DNA of 61,318 nucleotides from Xenococcus sp. PCC 7305 (GCF_000332055.1 NZ_ALVZ01000217.1:1-61318), one strand, 5' to 3'. Positions 18,359-26,655 are shown, numbered from the stretch's first letter. Numbers and translations: made by a program. Notes: a model not told the origin generated them from the sequence alone.

Positions 18359-18798
18359 GTGACCCTTTGCGCTGTGTAATCGATGCGAATGTGGGAATTA
18401 AAAGATTTATAGCAGATCCTCTTTCTGCGAAAACTAAGCAACTTCTGGATACTCTTAGCAATCCTCAAACAGAAATTTTCATTCCCGATTTGTTTTACAT
18501 TGAAATTGCGAATATCTTCTGGAAATACGTCCGTGCTGAACTGTATTCTGCTGATCAAGTACAAATAGATTTAGATATTTTGAAAAGGTTTCCTTTTAAA
18601 GTTATTTCGACATCAGAATTGATGGGCGAAGCTGTTAATCTGGCAATCAATTTTGGTATTTCTGCATATGATGCTTGCTATGTTGCCCTATCTCGCCGAG
18701 TTAATGCACCTTTGTTAACATTGGATAAAAAATTAATTAAGGCTTTAGTTGGTTCTTCGTTGAACCTGAGATCGTTTGTAGATTTTACTGTTCCCTAA
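18355..18798 (+). CDS. PIN-domain toxin (VapC-like)
   Basis: 147-aa PIN-domain protein. Acidic residues fit the metal site: Asp9 in CVIDANVGIKRF, Glu45 in LFYIEIANIFWKY, Asp103 in ISAYDACYVALSRR and Asp122 in LLTLDKKL. It overlaps the antitoxin gene by four bases. The sequence is not close to the other PIN toxin of this window, so the two pairs are independent acquisitions. RNA target unknown. Confidence 0.87.
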   Translation: MSDPLRCVIDANVGIKRFIADPLSAKTKQLLDTLSNPQTEIFIPDLFYIEIANIFWKYVRAELYSADQVQIDLDILKRFPFKVISTSELMGEAVNLAINFGISAYDACYVALSRRVNAPLLTLDKKLIKALVGSSLNLRSFVDFTVP

Positions 18799-18856
18799 GT
18801 CGTTTGCGATCGTGAGGAACGAGTGAACCTCTCGCGTAGCACCTCGCCCTTAGCGA
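18799..18856. repeat. palindrome-rich dispersed repeat between toxin gene and duplication copy 2
   Basis: This short stretch contains GCGATCG, CTCGCGTAGC and CTCGCCCTTAGCGAG (a perfect CTCGC/GCGAG inverted repeat), of the kind scattered in cyanobacterial spacers. A similar element with GCCGAAGGC lies near 39475-39530. It ends exactly where the second copy of the 253-bp duplication begins. Confidence 0.55.
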
Positions 18857-19109
18857 GATCGCATTTCAAGAACCTTGTTTGCTTAATTTGGAAACAGAAT
18901 TGCCTGATCGCAATGTACATGCCAATAAAATGCTACTGAAAAAATCTTGAGTTAATTAAGCTTGAATCTCAACAACAGAGGGAGATTTGGCGTCAAGTAA
19001 AGGAAAGTTATTGACTCAGTTTTTTAAGATAAACTCAGAGCTAAAAGAAATATAATTAATTCACCTCAAACGATAAAAGATAATGGCAGCTTTGAATCTA
19101 GAAAACCTT
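18857..19109 (+). repeat. direct duplication, copy 2 (253 bp), joined to TnpB element
   Basis: Second copy of 17833-18085. It carries a decayed MFS tail (still ending in a stop, TGA in place of TAA), the antitoxin promoter region and nine antitoxin codons starting with ATG at 19083. Identity to copy 1 stops abruptly at 19109, where the left end of the TnpB element begins. No second toxin or antitoxin body follows. Confidence 0.92.
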
Positions 19110-20312
19110 TTTATCTATACATAATGTCTATATAATCCTATCATAGACACATGAAGACCTACAAGTTTAAGTTATATCAACACAAAAGAAATAAGCATTT
19201 GCATCGTTCAATTAATGCAGCAGGAAATGTTTATAACCACTGTATAGCTTTGCATAAACGCTATTATTCTATGTTTGGTAAGCACTTAAAAAATAACAGA
19301 CTAATGAAGCATATTGCGAAGCTCAGAAGAAAAAATGAGTATTGGCAATTAGTAGGCTCTCAAGCAGTACAAGATATTGTGCAGCGAATTGATAGAGCTT
19401 ATCAGCTATTTTTTAAACATAATCAAAGAGGAGTCAGACCACCTAATTTTAGAAAAAGAATTAAATATAAATCATTTACGCTTAAGCAATCAGGATATAA
19501 GCTTTTAGAAAACAATCAACTTAAAATTGGCAACAAAATTTATCGATATTGGAAAAGTAGAGAAGTCCAAGGAAAAGTTAAAACTGTAACTATCAAAAGA
19601 AATCCATTAGGAGAATTATTTATTTTTGTAGTCACAGATTATGTGGACAACCAAATCAATGTCATGACAAGTAAAAGCGCAGGCTTTGATTTTGGACTGA
19701 AGACATTTTTGACTTGTTCTGATGAAAACAATATTGATTCCCCACTGTTCCTTAAGCAGTCTTTGAGGCAATTAAGATTGGCTAGCCGTAATCTATCCAG
19801 AAAGCAAAAGCGTTCTAGTTCCAGAGAAAAAGCTAGAAAGAACTTGGTTAGAGTCCACGAAAAAGTAAGCAATCGCAGACGTGATTGGTTCTGGAAATTG
19901 GCTCATCAATTGACAGACAAATATGATTATCTTTATTTTGAGACTCTTAACCTAAAAGGAATGCAGCGGCTATGGGGTAGAAAAATAGGAGATTTAGCTT
20001 TTAGTGAATTTCTCAAGATTTTGGAATGTGTTGCGGAAAAGAAAGGGAAGATTGTTAGCTATATCGATCAATGGTATCCATCCTCTAAGACGTGCTCTAG
20101 TTGTGAGCATGTTTTAAAAGAGCTGCCACTTGATAAGCGTTATTGGAATTGTCCTTCTTGTGGATGTAAGCATGGTAGAGATTCTAATGCAGCGCTAAAT
20201 ATACTGAGAGTTGGGGCTTCAACTCTGAGGGTAGGAGATGTCAGTCAACCTCGGGTTGCAATCTCTGTCTGAGCCTCGAATTCCACGTCATTTATGCGTG
20301 GGAGTAGGTCAA
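19110..20312 (+). mobile_element. IS200/IS605-type TnpB-only element (IS1341-like)
   Basis: Bounded on the left by the abrupt end of the duplicated sequence and on the right by the RE-like hairpin and GTAGGTCAA. It contains only tnpB and no tnpA. Such elements need a TnpA acting in trans to move. The exact ends are inferred: the left end lacks target duplication, as normal for this family, and the right end is set at about 20312. Confidence 0.7.
19151..20272 (+). CDS. tnpB: TnpB RNA-guided endonuclease (IS200/IS605 accessory)
   Basis: 373 aa, full length for the family. The RuvC-like triad is intact: Asp180 in GFDFGLKTFLT, Glu264 in YLYFETLNLKGM and Asp344 in HGRDSNAALNI. The zinc ribbon has C315-x2-C318 and C334-x2-C337. 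An N-terminal basic helix-turn-helix (YKFKLYQHKRNK) is present. TnpB enzymes cut DNA under guidance of an omega RNA encoded at the right end of the element. All catalytic and zinc residues are retained, so the protein is likely active. ATG start. Confidence 0.93.
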   Translation: MKTYKFKLYQHKRNKHLHRSINAAGNVYNHCIALHKRYYSMFGKHLKNNRLMKHIAKLRRKNEYWQLVGSQAVQDIVQRIDRAYQLFFKHNQRGVRPPNFRKRIKYKSFTLKQSGYKLLENNQLKIGNKIYRYWKSREVQGKVKTVTIKRNPLGELFIFVVTDYVDNQINVMTSKSAGFDFGLKTFLTCSDENNIDSPLFLKQSLRQLRLASRNLSRKQKRSSSREKARKNLVRVHEKVSNRRRDWFWKLAHQLTDKYDYLYFETLNLKGMQRLWGRKIGDLAFSEFLKILECVAEKKGKIVSYIDQWYPSSKTCSSCEHVLKELPLDKRYWNCPSCGCKHGRDSNAALNILRVGASTLRVGDVSQPRVAISV

Positions 20313-20332
20313 AATTAATTAATTTAACCCAT
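20230..20332 (+). ncRNA. candidate omega RNA (reRNA) overlapping tnpB 3' end
   Basis: Nested inverted repeats lie across the end of tnpB: GAGAT (20235-20239) with ATCTC (20261-20265), enclosing CAACC-TCG-GGTTG (20246-20258). The right-end hairpin CCACG (20283-20287)/CGTGG (20297-20301) follows. By analogy with known TnpB systems the scaffold should end at the element end (about 20312), and the next 16-20 bases (starting AATTAATTAATTT) would serve as the guide. No direct proof is visible. Confidence 0.5.
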
Positions 20333-20397
20333 TTCCAAACGGTTCAAAAATTTGATACTCTATGCAAATAGCTTTGGGAGCGGAAGATTAATTAAGC

Positions 20398-21561
20398 GTG
20401 GAAATATCAATTGGTCGTGGTAAAAAGGCTCGTAGAGCTTATGGATTTGATGAAATTGCACTCACTCCTGGAGTGCGGACTCTAGACCCTAGTCTGGCAG
20501 ATACTACCTGGGAAATCGGCGGTATCAAGCGAGAAATTCCCATCATTGCTAGTGCAATGGATGGAGTGGTAGATGTCAAAATGGCAGCCTTGCTATCAGA
20601 ATTAGGTTCTATGGGAGTTCTTAATTTAGAGGGAATACAAACTCGTTATGAAGATCCTGAGCCAATTCTTGAGCGTATAGCTTCCGTAGGCAAAGAAGAG
20701 TTTGTCGGTTTAATGCAAGAACTTTATGCTGAGCCGATTAAGCCTGAACTTATAAAACAAAGAATCGTACAAATTAAACAACAAAATGGCATTGCTGCGG
20801 TTAGTTTAACTCCCGCAGGAGCCGGCAAATATGGCAAAGTAGTTGCAGAAGCTGGTGCTGATATGTTGTTTGTCCAAGCAACAGTAGTTTCGACCGACCA
20901 TCTTTCTCCTGAATCAATCACTCCTCTTGATTTGGCGGCTTTCTGCCAGGAAATGCCGATTCCAGTAGTTTTAGGCAATTGTGTGACCTACGAAGTAACT
21001 CTGGAATTAATGAAGGCTGGAGCTGCAGGAGTATTGGTTGGGATTGGCCCTGGCGCGGCATGTACATCTCGCGGTGTATTGGGTGTCGGAGTTCCTCAAG
21101 CTACAGCAACGGCTGATTGTGCTGCGGCACGGGATGACTTTTATGCCGAAACTGGCAAATATATTCCTGTGATTGCTGATGGAGGAATTATTACTGGTGG
21201 TGACATCTGTAAATGCTTGGCCTGTGGTGCTGATGCGGTTATGATTGGTTCGCCGATCGCTCGTGCGGCGGAAGCTCCTGGGGGCGATTTTCATTGGGGC
21301 ATGGCAACTCCTAGCCCGGTATTACCTAGAGGAACCCGGATTAAAGTTGGTACAACAGGAACGATTAAAGAAATTCTGGTCGGGCCTGCCAAGCTTGATG
21401 ATGGGACTCACAATCTTCTGGGTGCAATCAAAACCAGTATGGGGACCTTGGGAGCGAAGGATATCAAGGATATGCAACAAGTGGAAGTCGTAATTGCACC
21501 TTCACTGTTGACTGAGGGCAAGGTTTACCAGAAAGCTCAACAGTTGGGTATGGGTAAATAG
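20398..21561 (+). CDS. guaB3: GuaB3-family IMP dehydrogenase-related protein
   Basis: 387 aa, GTG start. It has the IMPDH/GMPR barrel without the CBS pair, as in the GuaB3 group. Marks are GFDEIALTPGVRTLDP, IIASAMDGV, the catalytic loop GIGPGAACTSRGVLGVGVPQ with its Cys, VIADGGIITGGDICKCLACG and GADAVMIGSP. The enzyme acts on purine nucleotides. As I recall, cyanobacterial GuaB3 has been reported to reduce GMP to IMP rather than oxidise IMP, so the exact reaction should be taken from current literature. It follows the TnpB element by about 85 bp, so its promoter lies close to the insertion. Confidence 0.92.
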   Translation: MEISIGRGKKARRAYGFDEIALTPGVRTLDPSLADTTWEIGGIKREIPIIASAMDGVVDVKMAALLSELGSMGVLNLEGIQTRYEDPEPILERIASVGKEEFVGLMQELYAEPIKPELIKQRIVQIKQQNGIAAVSLTPAGAGKYGKVVAEAGADMLFVQATVVSTDHLSPESITPLDLAAFCQEMPIPVVLGNCVTYEVTLELMKAGAAGVLVGIGPGAACTSRGVLGVGVPQATATADCAAARDDFYAETGKYIPVIADGGIITGGDICKCLACGADAVMIGSPIARAAEAPGGDFHWGMATPSPVLPRGTRIKVGTTGTIKEILVGPAKLDDGTHNLLGAIKTSMGTLGAKDIKDMQQVEVVIAPSLLTEGKVYQKAQQLGMGK

Positions 21562-21564
21562 GTT

Positions 21565-21592
21565 TTAGGTTTTAGGTTTTAGGTTTTGGGTG
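21565..21592. repeat. STRR (TTTTAGG)n after guaB3
   Basis: Four TTTTAGG-type heptamers directly follow the guaB3 stop, in the convergent spacer before the helicase-like gene. Confidence 0.8.
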
Positions 21593-21632
21593 TGGGAAAA
21601 TCACATTTATTGCCAATAAACTTTAATTCTGT

Positions 21633-23813
21633 TTATTTTGAGGAGAGTGAGTGAGTCTCACCTCCTTTTTTTGTGTTGCTAACTTGTACTGAAGATTGAA
21701 CTAAGGGTAGTAAAGGCCCCATTTGTTCTGTGCCATTGACTCCTAAATCACTGTGACAAAGGATCACTTTTTCGGTAACTCTATTTAATAAATCCCGTAA
21801 AATACGCTGTAAACGTTGTTTGTCCATTTCATATTCGTCTTCAGGCGTCCAGGCTTCTCCTGACCAGTTTTTCAGAAATAAGGGAGCCCCCAAAAGAGTT
21901 GCGGCACCGCCTTTGTCCCAAAGAGGAGAACCTGCATCCAGCCAAAATTGCCAACGATGGGAGGTTCGCAGAGATCTATATTGGAAAATGGTTGCCAGAG
22001 CAATCGAGTTTTCTTGGGGCCTAAACTGCCTTGTGGGGCGAGGATTAGCGGAAATTGTCCCTCGCCGGAGTAATTTGATAAATTGAGCAACGGTGACTGC
22101 TTGAGTTTGCAGACTTGGTTCGTTTTGGCGCATTCTGCGATCTACTTCCCAAAAATGTTGGGCGGTTTCAATTAGTTCTCTTAAAGCAGAAATGGTTTGA
22201 TAATCAAGGTCGTAATTGGTTTCGTAGAAATGTGCGATCGCCTTGCTAATAAGAATTGCTGGGGTGAGATAACATTGTTTCCGTTGTTGAATTTTCCCAT
22301 TGGAGATCCATTGAGCAATCTCTAAATAAGCATTGGTCGCTTGATGCCCTAATCTATCCCAACGAGGAAAGGATTCAACTGGTAATAAATTGGCCTGCTC
22401 TTCGCGATCTATCTTGTAACAGTAGTCTGCTATTAAACCTGCCCGCACAGGATCGATTTGGGCAATGGATTTTCCTAATTCTTTTTTGTGGGAGAAAATA
22501 GTTAGCATTTCTGCGATCGCATCTCGGTCTACCAATCTGCCAATGCCAGGATAGACTAATGCCATGAGGGTGAGTAAGGCCCTGACCAGAGGAGAACTAA
22601 TCAAGGGGCGTTGTTCATTAACAGGTGAGATCGCGATGCCACTAGCGGATAAAATTTCTATCAGGGTATAACGAGCAATTTCATCTAAACCAGGAGCAAT
22701 AATGGCAATTTCTTCTGGCCTAATAGCTTCTTCTTTGACTGTCTTAATCACAGTATCGGCAACCGACCTCAACAATTCCGCACGAGAAATTGTTTGAATT
22801 GATTGGATAAAGCTAGGGATTTGTATTCCATAGGCGGTCTCTGTGACTAAATTTACTATTGCATCAATGGTTTTTGGGGAATGGGTAATATTTGGGTAAT
22901 GGGTAATGGGTAATGGGTAATGGTTATTTTCTTCGTTTTTGTCAATGACTAAACATTTTTTCGCTAACCCTTGTAAGTAATCAGGATCGGCATTTAAACC
23001 TAAGCGAATTTTGCCATCTCTGTTGTAGGTAAAGACCCCATAGGTATTTTGGTCTAACAATAAGTCAAATAGGTCTCTGGCGATCGCAGGATAATCGTCG
23101 GTATCATCAGCAAAAATTGCTTGGTGACGATTAATTAAATGTTGCCGATATTTAGGATCTGGTAATAAATAACGCCAGTAAAGTTCGTAAATAATTCCAT
23201 AGGTCAAAAATCCTCTTTCTAAGCACCATTGACGCCAGTTAAGGATTAATTCTCCCATGCGATAATAGATCTCACTCTCTCCCGCATGAGAACTCATTCC
23301 CTGCTCTAAAATATTTGGGATAACCTCAGCTGTAACCCCACTTGCTCCTGCTAATTGCAACAAATCTAGAGTCTGACGGACAAACCGATTTTCTCCAGTA
23401 GCTGTAATCAAAGTTTCCCAATCTGGTTCCTCGCGCCATAACTGAGTCGCTAATTCTTGTTCGGTTTCGGGTCGTAATCTAAGGGGAAATTGGGCTTTTA
23501 TCTTCAGGCGATCAAAAAGCAGCGGCAAAAATAAGACAACCTCATCTGTGATAAAACCCACAGGAGTTTTACAAATTACAGGATAAGTCCCTTCGACTGC
23601 TGAAGCTAGGATATCGGCAAGTTTCCTGCGATTGTTGTTATTTGCGGCGAGGACTAAAACCGCAGAAGTTAAAGTATCTTGGGGGTAATTTTTTGACTGT
23701 TTTTGGATTAGCTGCTGTCTGACCCATTTACTAAATTCTTGGACTAAGCGAGTTGTTTTTCCCGTGCGAGTTGTGCCTTGTATCCAAAGTGAGGAGAAGT
23801 CATTATTTTGCAT
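21633..23813 (-). CDS. helicase-like P-loop protein (cyanobacterial 'recombinase family' type)
   Basis: 726 aa. Walker A is at the N-terminus (LWIQGTTRTGKTTRLVQEF). Further regions fit a UvrD/AddB-like superfamily I helicase or its inactive relative: VLVLAANNNNRRKLADIL, AIFADDTDDYPAIARDLF (Walker-B like), and EEIAIIAPGLDEIARYTL. The C-terminal half ends in a nuclease-free tail. It is conserved in cyanobacteria, probably in DNA recombination or repair. A heptanucleotide array (about 22885-22921) inside the gene is translated in frame as NHYPLPITHYP and looks like a repeat inserted into a surface loop. ATG start. Confidence 0.7.
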   Translation of the reverse strand: MQNNDFSSLWIQGTTRTGKTTRLVQEFSKWVRQQLIQKQSKNYPQDTLTSAVLVLAANNNNRRKLADILASAVEGTYPVICKTPVGFITDEVVLFLPLLFDRLKIKAQFPLRLRPETEQELATQLWREEPDWETLITATGENRFVRQTLDLLQLAGASGVTAEVIPNILEQGMSSHAGESEIYYRMGELILNWRQWCLERGFLTYGIIYELYWRYLLPDPKYRQHLINRHQAIFADDTDDYPAIARDLFDLLLDQNTYGVFTYNRDGKIRLGLNADPDYLQGLAKKCLVIDKNEENNHYPLPITHYPNITHSPKTIDAIVNLVTETAYGIQIPSFIQSIQTISRAELLRSVADTVIKTVKEEAIRPEEIAIIAPGLDEIARYTLIEILSASGIAISPVNEQRPLISSPLVRALLTLMALVYPGIGRLVDRDAIAEMLTIFSHKKELGKSIAQIDPVRAGLIADYCYKIDREEQANLLPVESFPRWDRLGHQATNAYLEIAQWISNGKIQQRKQCYLTPAILISKAIAHFYETNYDLDYQTISALRELIETAQHFWEVDRRMRQNEPSLQTQAVTVAQFIKLLRRGTISANPRPTRQFRPQENSIALATIFQYRSLRTSHRWQFWLDAGSPLWDKGGAATLLGAPLFLKNWSGEAWTPEDEYEMDKQRLQRILRDLLNRVTEKVILCHSDLGVNGTEQMGPLLPLVQSSVQVSNTKKGGETHSLSSK
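22885..22925. repeat. in-frame STRR within a coding region
   Basis: Units of TGGGTAA/TGGGTAATGGG repeat about five times inside the helicase-like gene, in the same frame as the protein. Confidence 0.75.
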
Positions 23814-23853
23814 CTATAATGTTATGTAGTTAAAAAGCAGGAAGCGTGAATTC

Positions 23854-25050
23854 TTAACCTAACAGATTCTGTAAAATAACTAGAGCTGCTCCGCGAATCT
23901 GTTCTGATTGCATGTCTAATTTTCGAAACATTTCAGTCCATTCAGTGTTACGATTTTCTGCATTTTGTTCTCGCCAAAACAATTTTAATACTCGTTCGGT
24001 TCTTTCAACCTGTTGCATCGCTGCGGCAAGACTATCTCGACCTTGAGGAAGATCAGAAACCGCACCAAGGTTTATCGTATGGATTTGTTTTTGCCTAATA
24101 ATAGCGTGCAAAAGTATTACAATTGTCTGTTCATAAGCGTACCAGCGTTGTCGCAAGATTTCTTTAAGAAAACTATGGTTAATTGCCCAGAATTCTGTTC
24201 GAGGTTTATCCGTTTTATTCCGAATTTTTTGTGCTTCGTAAGGAAACCAATTGTAAAGTAAACCATATGTTCCATATGTGTCGATTAATTGTTTTGAACT
24301 GTTTGGTTTAACCTCAATTTCACCAATGCAAAGATCTTGTTGATGATCTCTCACTGCTTTGGGTATATCCTCTAGTAATCCTTTAGGCTTATCTTCTCTA
24401 GGTTGTTCTGTTTTAGTTTCTTTCTTAATTCCAAATAACGTTTCATATTCTTGATCAATACCATATAACATTTCATGACCACGTTTAGAACTGTAATCAA
24501 AATCTCCTGGAATTAGCCAATAAACATCGCCTTCATGATTTTCTTCATGATTTTCTTCATGATTCTCTTCGCTATATCCCTTTTTAAAGGCTTTCCCTAA
24601 CCCGTGAAGCCACATCTGACAAGAATCAACACACCAAGCATAATGAACATTAGAACACTTAGAAACTGTTTCTCTAAGAAACGTTAAAAACTCTTCTTTT
24701 TTCTTATTATTCATATTGTATGACACAGTTTTGTCATACGTTTGCCAATTCAAAATGGTAATCGGATGTGAGTATTCATCCTTAACTTCTAATTTTTTTA
24801 CAAATTTGTATAGCTTATCTAAGTCATCATAATTTTCTGGCTGGCTAAATGGATAAATAATAATAGGATGTATCATTTTGCCGTTATCAGGTTTTGGAAT
24901 ATCACTAGTATCTCTTTCTTCCGTTCCCTTTGCATTAGTTTTTATTTTTTTAACCTTAGAAGGCTGAGTTTGAGTTTCAGATTCCTCTGAGTTATCCTTC
25001 TGTAGATTGTCTGAAGGAGACTTGTTACTTGATTCTTTTTTGTCTACCAT
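23854..25050 (-). CDS. uncharacterised protein with charged N-terminus
   Basis: 398 aa, not recognised. Residues 1-60 are a low-complexity Lys/Glu/Ser/Thr tail, probably disordered. A globular part starts near 62 (HPIIIYPFSQPENYDDLDKL) and has VHYAWCVDSCQMWLHGLGKAF, DVYWLIPGDFDYSSKRG and LCIGEIEVKPNSSKQLIDTYG. An acidic PGDFDY next to a hydrophobic strand could be a metal-binding DxD of a GT-A-like or other nucleotide-using fold, but this is a guess. Three tandem ENHE units (from about 24530-24570) interrupt it. The C-terminus is helical. It lies between the helicase-like gene and the STAND-module gene on the same strand. Confidence 0.6.
   Translation of the reverse strand: MVDKKESSNKSPSDNLQKDNSEESETQTQPSKVKKIKTNAKGTEERDTSDIPKPDNGKMIHPIIIYPFSQPENYDDLDKLYKFVKKLEVKDEYSHPITILNWQTYDKTVSYNMNNKKKEEFLTFLRETVSKCSNVHYAWCVDSCQMWLHGLGKAFKKGYSEENHEENHEENHEGDVYWLIPGDFDYSSKRGHEMLYGIDQEYETLFGIKKETKTEQPREDKPKGLLEDIPKAVRDHQQDLCIGEIEVKPNSSKQLIDTYGTYGLLYNWFPYEAQKIRNKTDKPRTEFWAINHSFLKEILRQRWYAYEQTIVILLHAIIRQKQIHTINLGAVSDLPQGRDSLAAAMQQVERTERVLKLFWREQNAENRNTEWTEMFRKLDMQSEQIRGAALVILQNLLG
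24530..24570. repeat. 12-bp tandem repeat coding for ENHE units
   Basis: The unit TTCATGATTTTC is repeated three times in the coding strand complement, giving (ENHE)3 in the 398-aa protein. A copy-number-variable site is plausible. Confidence 0.7.
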
Positions 25051-25274
25051 TTAATAACTTGAGGCTTCCCCCCATTGCCTAGAGATTAGATAATTTATTA
25101 AACAATTTAAATTATTGAACTTTCTAAATTGTATATCTTATCTCATGTGCTTAATGTCAAAATGTAATATAAAGCAATCAGGCGTAATGTAAAGCAACAA
25201 TATCAAGTAATCATGATAATTACAAAACTAAAAAAAATTTCAAATAAGGTTTATAAACCCACTCTGTATTTGAC

Positions 25275-26270
25275 TCATTTATATACTTGTGATGCTGGTT
25301 TTGCCTCAGCCCAAATTCTTTCAAACTGTTGATAAAAAAACCTGCTTGCTTCTGATTCCGCATCTTTCCAATAAAAAGTTGGAGCAGAGTTGCCTAACTT
25401 TTTGAAAGGATATGGATATACATAAATGTCGCTATCAAAACCAAGCATAGAATAGGTTGGATAATGTTTAAATAGTCGTACTTTAAAAGTATCAGGACAT
25501 TGGAATTCGAGGGGGAGAAATTTTTCCTTGATCCGAAATTCGGAACTTTCTATCCCAAATGGATGTTCTTCCTCATGATTAAAACGGAGAAGTATTTGCT
25601 TACTAGAAAAATCTGCCAAACAGATCCTCACCATAGAAAGTCCCCCAGAAAGAACACGTTGCTTTAAAGTTTGAAAATGTTCTTCTGTCCATAAAAAGTT
25701 AAGACTTATAGAGTAAAAATTAAGTTCTTGCGCAGTTTTTAGACTATGCTCCAGATATTCAGTAGTTGTATGATGATCGCATCTTGGAAATACAATTGCC
25801 TTGATAAATGAATTGTCTGTAGTGATTTTAGTTGGTTGCTTCGGAGCTTTACTATTAGGTTGTTTTGATATGATGGGGCGATTATCTTCCCACTTTTGCT
25901 CAAATTTATTAAGATTTGTTGATGTATCTGATGACCATAACAATAAACTGAAATCCCAAGTTTCAGAACCACGCTCTTGAATACGGTTATCAGTCAAAAT
26001 TTTTAAAAAGTCTTTCATTCTCCGAAGTGATTCTCGAATTTGACGCTTAGTTAACTTCCCCTCATATTTATCATTTTCAGTCAGTTTTTCCAAGGATCTC
26101 AACTTTGTCTTTACAACGAGCATAGGAAAATTACTGTCTTTGTTCCTCCAATCAAACTTAAGGTCAATATTTTCACATCCATCCAGTTCATAATTTACAA
26201 AATCCAATATTGCTTGCAATAAGCGCTTTACTCTCTGTCTGACGATGGGTCCATAGGTTGCTCTAGGCAT
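25275..26270 (-). CDS. N-terminal STAND-associated-like module fused to a shared sensor-like domain
   Basis: 331 aa from the ATG at 26270. A TTG at 26294 would add eight residues with no ribosome binding site. Residues 1 to about 132 (PRATYGPIVRQRVKRLLQAI, LVVKTKLRSLEKLTE, KLTKRQIRESLRRMKDFLKI, GSETWDFSLLLW) resemble a module I recall at the N-termini of cyanobacterial NB-ARC/NACHT (STAND) proteins. There is no ATPase here. After a linker, residues 157-331 form an alpha/beta domain homologous to the middle of the divergent neighbour: 30 of 65 residues are identical over 262-326 (FDSDIYVYPYPFKKLGN against FDEDIFLYSYAYKTLGN). The end (FYQQFERIW) recalls truncated PLD-like 'DUF5919' domains. Function unknown; a signal-sensing role is inferred. 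Confidence 0.65.
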   Translation of the reverse strand: MPRATYGPIVRQRVKRLLQAILDFVNYELDGCENIDLKFDWRNKDSNFPMLVVKTKLRSLEKLTENDKYEGKLTKRQIRESLRRMKDFLKILTDNRIQERGSETWDFSLLLWSSDTSTNLNKFEQKWEDNRPIISKQPNSKAPKQPTKITTDNSFIKAIVFPRCDHHTTTEYLEHSLKTAQELNFYSISLNFLWTEEHFQTLKQRVLSGGLSMVRICLADFSSKQILLRFNHEEEHPFGIESSEFRIKEKFLPLEFQCPDTFKVRLFKHYPTYSMLGFDSDIYVYPYPFKKLGNSAPTFYWKDAESEASRFFYQQFERIWAEAKPASQVYK

Positions 26271-26297
26271 AAGTTTAACTAGATTATCGTACAAAAA

Positions 26298-26336
26298 AGT
26301 TTGGGGTGCACCTAATTATCCTACATACCCCAAACT
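26298..26336 (-). promoter_or_regulatory. terminator-like hairpin in the leader of the STAND-module gene
   Basis: Read on the minus strand, AGTTTGGGGT pairs perfectly with ACCCCAAACT over ten bases across a 19-base loop, and T6 follows at once. This is an intrinsic-terminator shape just 28 bases before the start codon of the gene it faces. GGTGCACC at the 3' side of the loop could form an alternative pairing. This suggests attenuation, or a terminator for an antisense or leader transcript. It could alternatively be an operator. Confidence 0.55.
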
Positions 26337-26478
26337 ATTCTAATACACCTACCAACAATTCTTAACAGCTTTGCGATATGTTACTTGCTTTAGGGTCTAC
26401 CCCAAGGAGCAACATTAGATTAACAAGACTTCTGAAAACACATTAAAAGTGATTTAGTTCTTTACGCGAGGTAAAAAA

Positions 26479-26655
26479 ATGAATAACACATATACTGTTG
26501 AAAAAAAATCTAGAAAATCTTATGTTACTTCTACTTCTAAACCTAATGAATTTACAAATAAGCAACCTGAGGATTCAAATACAAAAAGAATAACCAGAAT
26601 AGACATGACTGAGCAGCTTATGTCCCTAGGACTGAATTCAGTCTATCATATTTAG
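26479..26655 (+). CDS. 58-aa small protein (candidate)
   Basis: ATG at 26479 to TAG at 26655. It starts NNTYTVEKKSRKSYVTSTSK and ends TEQLMSLGLNSVYHI. It is hydrophilic, basic and Ser/Thr-rich, with no membrane span. GAGG at 26468-26471, seven bases before the ATG, is a good ribosome binding site. It lies in the spacer of the divergent pair, on the strand of the 2H-phosphoesterase gene and 73 bp upstream of it, so the two may be co-transcribed. No family is recognised. It could be a leader peptide, a regulator or a small partner. Confidence 0.5.
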   Translation: MNNTYTVEKKSRKSYVTSTSKPNEFTNKQPEDSNTKRITRIDMTEQLMSLGLNSVYHI

